A stretch of 64,000 nucleotides of DNA from Pseudaminobacter sp040049255 (GTDB lineage: Bacteria; Pseudomonadota; Alphaproteobacteria; Rhizobiales; Rhizobiaceae): NCBI RefSeq assembly GCF_040049255.1, contig NZ_JBDZDR010000001.1:496001-560000 (forward strand), read 5' to 3'. Made by a program: the position numbers and the translations under genes. The notes beneath the pieces were generated by a model. The model searched no databases, was not told the DNA's origin, and was given only the letters and a program-made list of their open reading frames with translations. Shown in pieces: positions 60,458 to 64,000 of the stretch (position 1 is its first letter; every line of letters begins with the position of its first letter).

Positions 60458-61191
60458 ATCGTCGCCTCCGCCGTCTCGACAGCGTCGCCCTGCCGCACCG
60501 GCAACGCGGCCGCAAGCAGCACGCCCGCCAGCGCACCGAGGGACACATGCCAGGGCGAACCCACCGTCTTGTAGGCGATCATCGAGGCTACGGCACTGGC
60601 AATGACGATGGGCAGCCAGCGCGGGCGCTTGCGGAAGCTCATGACGAGCCCGAGGAAATAAATCGGCAGCAGGAAGTCGAGACCGATGGCGTGGGGATCG
60701 GGAATAAGCCGCCCGAACAGCGCGCCGAGCGCGCTCTCGGCGACCCAGAACACATAGATTGGCACCGCCATGCCCATGTACCAGGCGAAGCTGACGTCTT
60801 CGCCGTTCTCGCCTTTGCGCTCGGCTTCGGCATATTGCGGATCGACGAGGAAGAAGTAGCCGATGGCCTGGTTCAACAGCGGCCAGTGGTCGATGTGCTT
60901 GCCCACCGCTGCCGAATAGAGAACGTGGCGGAAATTGACCGCGAAGATCGACAGCACCACCAGCCATGGCGCGACCTGGTGGCCGAACAGTTCGATACCG
61001 ACGAGCTGGCTCGCGCCGCCATAGATGGTCGCGCTCATCAGCGTGGCCTCGGCGACGCTGAAGCCGTTATCCACGGCCAGCGCCCCGAACAGGATGGCAA
61101 AGGGCGCGGACGCGACCACCACCGGTATGCTTAACCGCGCGCCGCGCCAGAAAGCGCCGGATTGGGGCTGCGAAACTGCTTCTACCGACAT
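60454..61191 (-). CDS. azlC: AzlC, large subunit of branched-chain amino acid exporter
   Basis: A 245-residue inner-membrane protein, with about six helices. Family motifs are IPVVVASAPFAILFGALAV near residue 22, SATIYGGASQLVGIELFG near residue 53 and NFRHVLYSAAVGKHI near residue 85. Translationally coupled to azlD. It could balance the pools made by IlvBN and IlvC elsewhere in this window. Confidence 0.95.
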   Translation of the reverse strand: MSVEAVSQPQSGAFWRGARLSIPVVVASAPFAILFGALAVDNGFSVAEATLMSATIYGGASQLVGIELFGHQVAPWLVVLSIFAVNFRHVLYSAAVGKHIDHWPLLNQAIGYFFLVDPQYAEAERKGENGEDVSFAWYMGMAVPIYVFWVAESALGALFGRLIPDPHAIGLDFLLPIYFLGLVMSFRKRPRWLPIVIASAVASMIAYKTVGSPWHVSLGALAGVLLAAALPVRQGDAVETAEATI

Positions 61192-61285
61192 GGGGCCATT
61201 CCTCGCGAAGGCCCTATGTATGGAGCGCGGGCACGTCTGTCATATCAAAATGGTTGAGCCAACCATCAGCGAAACTGAAACGGGC

Positions 61286-63439
61286 TCACCCCTTCGCCAC
61301 CCGCTCGAACCAGGCATCCTCGTCGATGACCTCGATGCCAAGTTCGGTGGCCTGCTTCAGCTTGGAGCCCGCGCCCGGCCCCGCCACCACCAAATCGGTT
61401 TTCTTGGAGACGGATCCCGCAACCTTGGCGCCAAGCTTCTCGGCCATGGCCTTGGCTTCGTCGCGCGACATCTTCTCCAGCGCGCCGGTAAACACCACCG
61501 TCTTGCCGGCGACCGGAGACGAAACCTCCCCTACCGGCTGCTCATCCAGCGGCGTGACTTCCTTCAGCAGCGCGTCCAGCACCTCGCGGTTGTGCTCCTC
61601 GGCGAAGAACTCGACCACTGCTTCGGCGACGACATTGCCGATGCCGCTGATGCCGTTCAGCTCCTGCCAAGCGGCATTGCCCGGGTCGCCCTTGCCCGTC
61701 GGCACCAAGGCATTTTCCGCGGCCGCGCGCAGGACCGAGAAATTCAGGAAATGCCGCGCCAGCCGCTTGGCGTTGGTTTCGCCGACATGGCGGATGCCGA
61801 GCCCGAACAGGAAGCGCGAAAACTCGACCTGCCGCTTGTCGTCGATGGCGGCAAACAGCTTGCGCACGGAGACTGTGCCAAAGCCTTCGATGTTCTCCAG
61901 CTTGGTCAGCGACCTCTCCTGCCGCGCCTTCAGCGTGAAGATGTCGGCAGGAGAACGGATGCGTAGCGCCGGGTCCTCGGCATTGAAGAAGAACTCGATC
62001 TGCTTCTCGCCAAGCCCTTCAATGTCCAGCGCGTTGCGCGATACGAAGTGGCGCAGCCGTTCCACGGCCTGGGCCGGGCAGATGAGGCCGCCGGTGCATC
62101 GCCGCACGGCCTCGCCCTCCTCTCGCACCGCATGGCTGTTGCAAGCCGGACAGCGGTCGGGGAAGACGTAGGGCACGGCATCGGCCGGGCGCTTTTCAAG
62201 GACCACGTCCAGAATTTGCGGGATGACATCGCCGGCGCGCTGCACCAGCACCGTATCGCCAATGCGGATGTCGCGGCCCTCGCGGATCGGCTGGCCGTTG
62301 TTGCCGATGCCGCGGATATAGTCCTCGTTGTGCAGCGTGGCGTTGGTGACCACCACGCCGCCGACGGTGACCGGATGCAAACGCGCCACGGGCGTAAGCG
62401 CGCCGGTGCGGCCCACCTGGATATCGATATCGGTCAGAACCGTAGTCGCCTTCTCGGCGGGGAACTTGTGCGCCGTCGCCCAGCGCGGGCTGCGCGAGCG
62501 GAAACCGAGCCGCTCCTGCAGGTCGAGCCGGTCGACCTTGTAGACCACGCCGTCTATGTCGTAGGGCAGCTCTGCACGCTCCGCCTCGATGGCGCGGTAG
62601 TGCTCCATTATCTCCTCGACCGACCGGCAACGCACCATCAGGTCGTTGACCGGAAAGCCCCAGTCGGCGAAGCGCTGCACGACTTCATACTGGGTTTCGC
62701 CGAGCGGCTCGCTGGTCTCGCCCCAGGCATAGGCAAAGAACTTGAGCGGGCGCGAACGCGTGACCGCCGGATCCTTCTGCCTGAGGCTGCCGGCTGCCGA
62801 ATTGCGCGGATTGGCGAAGACCTGTCCGGTTTCAGCCATGCGCTGGTTGAGCGCGAAGAAGTCGTCGCGGCGCATGTAGACCTCGCCGCGCACCTCGATC
62901 AGGTCGGGCGCATCCGCCGGCAGATGCTGCGGGATCTCTCCGATGGTGCGGATGTTGGCGGTGACGTTTTCGCCGGTGGTGCCATCGCCGCGCGTGGCCG
63001 CCGTCACCAGCCGCCGGTTCTCATAGCGCAGCGACATTGAAAGGCCGTCGATCTTGGGCTCGGCCGTGAAGACCAGCTCCCGGTCGGCCGGATAGGCCAG
63101 AAAGCGGCGGACGCTGCCGATGAAGTCGACGACATCCTCGTCGGTGAAGAGGTTGTCCAGCGAAAGCATCGGCCGCAGATGAACCACGGGCGCAAAGGCC
63201 CCCGTCGGCTCGGCGCCGATTCTCATCGAAGGCGAATCCGCCCGCACCAGTTCCGGGAAATGCGACTCGATCGCCGCGTTGCGCAGACGCAGCGCATCAT
63301 AGGCGGCGTCCGAGATCGTCGGCTTATCCTCGGCGTAATAGCTCCGGTCGTGCTCGGCGATCTCTGCGGCAAGGCGCGCGAGTTCGGCCGCGGCTTCCGC
63401 CTCGGTCAGTTGTTCGACGGGTTTCATTGTCTCCGACAT
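61286..63439 (-). CDS. ligA: NAD-dependent DNA ligase
   Basis: A 717-residue essential ligase that seals nicks in replication and repair. An Ia domain (SYYAEDKPTISDAAYD) binds NAD; the adenylation lysine is in AEPKIDGLSMSLRYENRRL near residue 125; then come the OB fold, a four-Cys zinc finger (CPACNSHAV...CTGGLICPAQ) near residues 420-445, HhH repeats and a C-terminal BRCT domain (GKTVVFTGALEKMSRDEAKAMAEKLGAKVAGSVS). It lies downstream of recN on the same strand, the usual rhizobial order. Confidence 0.97.
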   Translation of the reverse strand: MSETMKPVEQLTEAEAAAELARLAAEIAEHDRSYYAEDKPTISDAAYDALRLRNAAIESHFPELVRADSPSMRIGAEPTGAFAPVVHLRPMLSLDNLFTDEDVVDFIGSVRRFLAYPADRELVFTAEPKIDGLSMSLRYENRRLVTAATRGDGTTGENVTANIRTIGEIPQHLPADAPDLIEVRGEVYMRRDDFFALNQRMAETGQVFANPRNSAAGSLRQKDPAVTRSRPLKFFAYAWGETSEPLGETQYEVVQRFADWGFPVNDLMVRCRSVEEIMEHYRAIEAERAELPYDIDGVVYKVDRLDLQERLGFRSRSPRWATAHKFPAEKATTVLTDIDIQVGRTGALTPVARLHPVTVGGVVVTNATLHNEDYIRGIGNNGQPIREGRDIRIGDTVLVQRAGDVIPQILDVVLEKRPADAVPYVFPDRCPACNSHAVREEGEAVRRCTGGLICPAQAVERLRHFVSRNALDIEGLGEKQIEFFFNAEDPALRIRSPADIFTLKARQERSLTKLENIEGFGTVSVRKLFAAIDDKRQVEFSRFLFGLGIRHVGETNAKRLARHFLNFSVLRAAAENALVPTGKGDPGNAAWQELNGISGIGNVVAEAVVEFFAEEHNREVLDALLKEVTPLDEQPVGEVSSPVAGKTVVFTGALEKMSRDEAKAMAEKLGAKVAGSVSKKTDLVVAGPGAGSKLKQATELGIEVIDEDAWFERVAKG

Positions 63440-63565
63440 GATGTGCGAATCCGGCTTTCAGGACGGCCGATACCCTAACCTATGAAGCATGAGCGTGGCA
63501 GCCGCTTTTCACGGCTCGGCACAATGACGCGGACCATGCTGACAAACTGCAAGCGCGCGGCAGCT

Positions 63566-64000
63566 TCAGGAAGCTGCGGCGGCCTCGGCGTTTTCGCGCA
63601 GCAGCCTTTCGGCCGCGGCACGCGCCTCGTCGGTGATTGTTGCGCCCGCCAGCATGCGGGCGATTTCTTCCTGCCGTGCGTCGCGGTTCATCGCCGCGAT
63701 GCTGGTGGAAACCTGCTCGCTGCTGCCGGATTTCGCGATCAGGAAATGGGTGTGCGCCCGCGCTGCCACCTGCGGCGCATGGGTGACCGAAAGCACCTGC
63801 ACACGGCTTGCCAGCCGCGCGAGGCGCTGGCCGATGGCGTCGGCAACGGCACCACCGACGCCTGTGTCGATCTCGTCGAAAACCAGCGTCGGCGCGGAGC
63901 CGCGGTCGGCCAGCGCCACCTTCAGCGCCAGCAGGAAGCGAGACAGCTCGCCGCCGGACGCAATCTTCATCATCGGCCCGGGCTTGGTGCCCGGATTGGT
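63566..64000 (-). CDS. recN: DNA repair protein RecN, 3' part only
   Basis: The last 144 codons of recN; the gene runs off the right edge. The visible part begins TNPGTKPGPMMKIASGGELSRFLLALKVAL, the SMC-like ABC signature, followed by Walker B PTLVFDEIDTGVGG and the switch histidine in VLSVTHAPQVAA. RecN organises broken DNA ends for recombination. The start is outside the window. Confidence 0.96.
   Translation of the reverse strand, partial: TNPGTKPGPMMKIASGGELSRFLLALKVALADRGSAPTLVFDEIDTGVGGAVADAIGQRLARLASRVQVLSVTHAPQVAARAHTHFLIAKSGSSEQVSTSIAAMNRDARQEEIARMLAGATITDEARAAAERLLRENAEAAAAS

Overview
The window is about 64 kb of high-GC alphaproteobacterial chromosome. It is most likely from the Rhizobiales, family Phyllobacteriaceae or a near relative (Mesorhizobium, Nitratireductor or Aquamicrobium type); the genus cannot be fixed from sequence reading alone. 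The evidence is a circularly permuted two-piece tmRNA with tag ANDNYAEARLAA next to an alpha-type sspB, a BA14K-family protein, the DUF2065-hflC-hflK-folA-thyA neighbourhood, an alpha-type ilv leader peptide, and GGAAC-N16-CGTT promoters of the EcfG general-stress type. Almost everything is housekeeping or core-accessory chromosome. I see no CRISPR array, no intact prophage and no complete insertion sequence.

Layout. 1-2.1 kb: cobS (cut by the window edge) and cobT of cobalamin lower-ligand assembly, then a stress-type DUF883 membrane protein. 2.1-8.8 kb: an SH3b protein, a BaiN/HI0933-like flavoprotein, a tRNA-Lys(CTT) with an integration scar behind its 3' end, a PhzF isomerase, a Nudix hydrolase, a BA14K protein and a PilZ protein. 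8.8-14.9 kb: ilvC, a TetR regulator with its operator, kup, pdxJ, a SpoIIAA-like STAS protein and a PP2C phosphatase. 15-17 kb: a RecD-like helicase behind a VapBC toxin-antitoxin pair. 17-21.2 kb: a DUF4126 membrane protein coupled to a flavin disulfide reductase, and a cobalt-type nitrile hydratase operon (alpha, beta, accessory) behind a LysE exporter.

21.4-25 kb: a 2OG-oxygenase-like protein, then ilvB-ilvN preceded by a branched-chain leader peptide and attenuator. 25-30.3 kb: a HerA-like ATPase, a diguanylate cyclase, divergent miaA and serB, and a GNAT acetyltransferase. 30.3-39.3 kb: degP, a DUF2065 protein, hflC, hflK, folA and a DUF4424 protein; a phosphate-transport pair (DUF47 plus Pit); thyA; and a DUF2853 protein. 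39.4-41.3 kb: tmRNA, sspB, a DUF4169 protein and a ribbon-helix-helix protein fused to a monooxygenase-like domain. 41.4-51 kb: an SRPBCC protein, a 1307-residue AsmA protein, an FAD-linked oxidase, a thioesterase, a dienelactone hydrolase and small unknowns. 51-55 kb: a UvrD-family helicase followed by a strikingly AT-rich DUF2806-type gene. 55-64 kb: a hexapeptide acetyltransferase, creA, a SCO1-like protein, prmA, an aminopeptidase P, azlCD, ligA and the 3' end of recN.

Functional threads. Branched-chain amino acids recur: ilvC, ilvBN with attenuator, and azlCD export. Quality control at stalled ribosomes and the membrane is represented by tmRNA, SspB, HflKC and DegP. Three promoters fit the EcfG stress consensus (before DUF883, before BA14K, and between pdxJ and the STAS gene). 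The most interesting signals are: an ilv leader peptide that looks leaderless; three operator repeats at exact 21-bp spacing before vapBC; the tRNA-Lys integration scar; the AT-rich DUF2806 gene; and the RHH-monooxygenase fusion.
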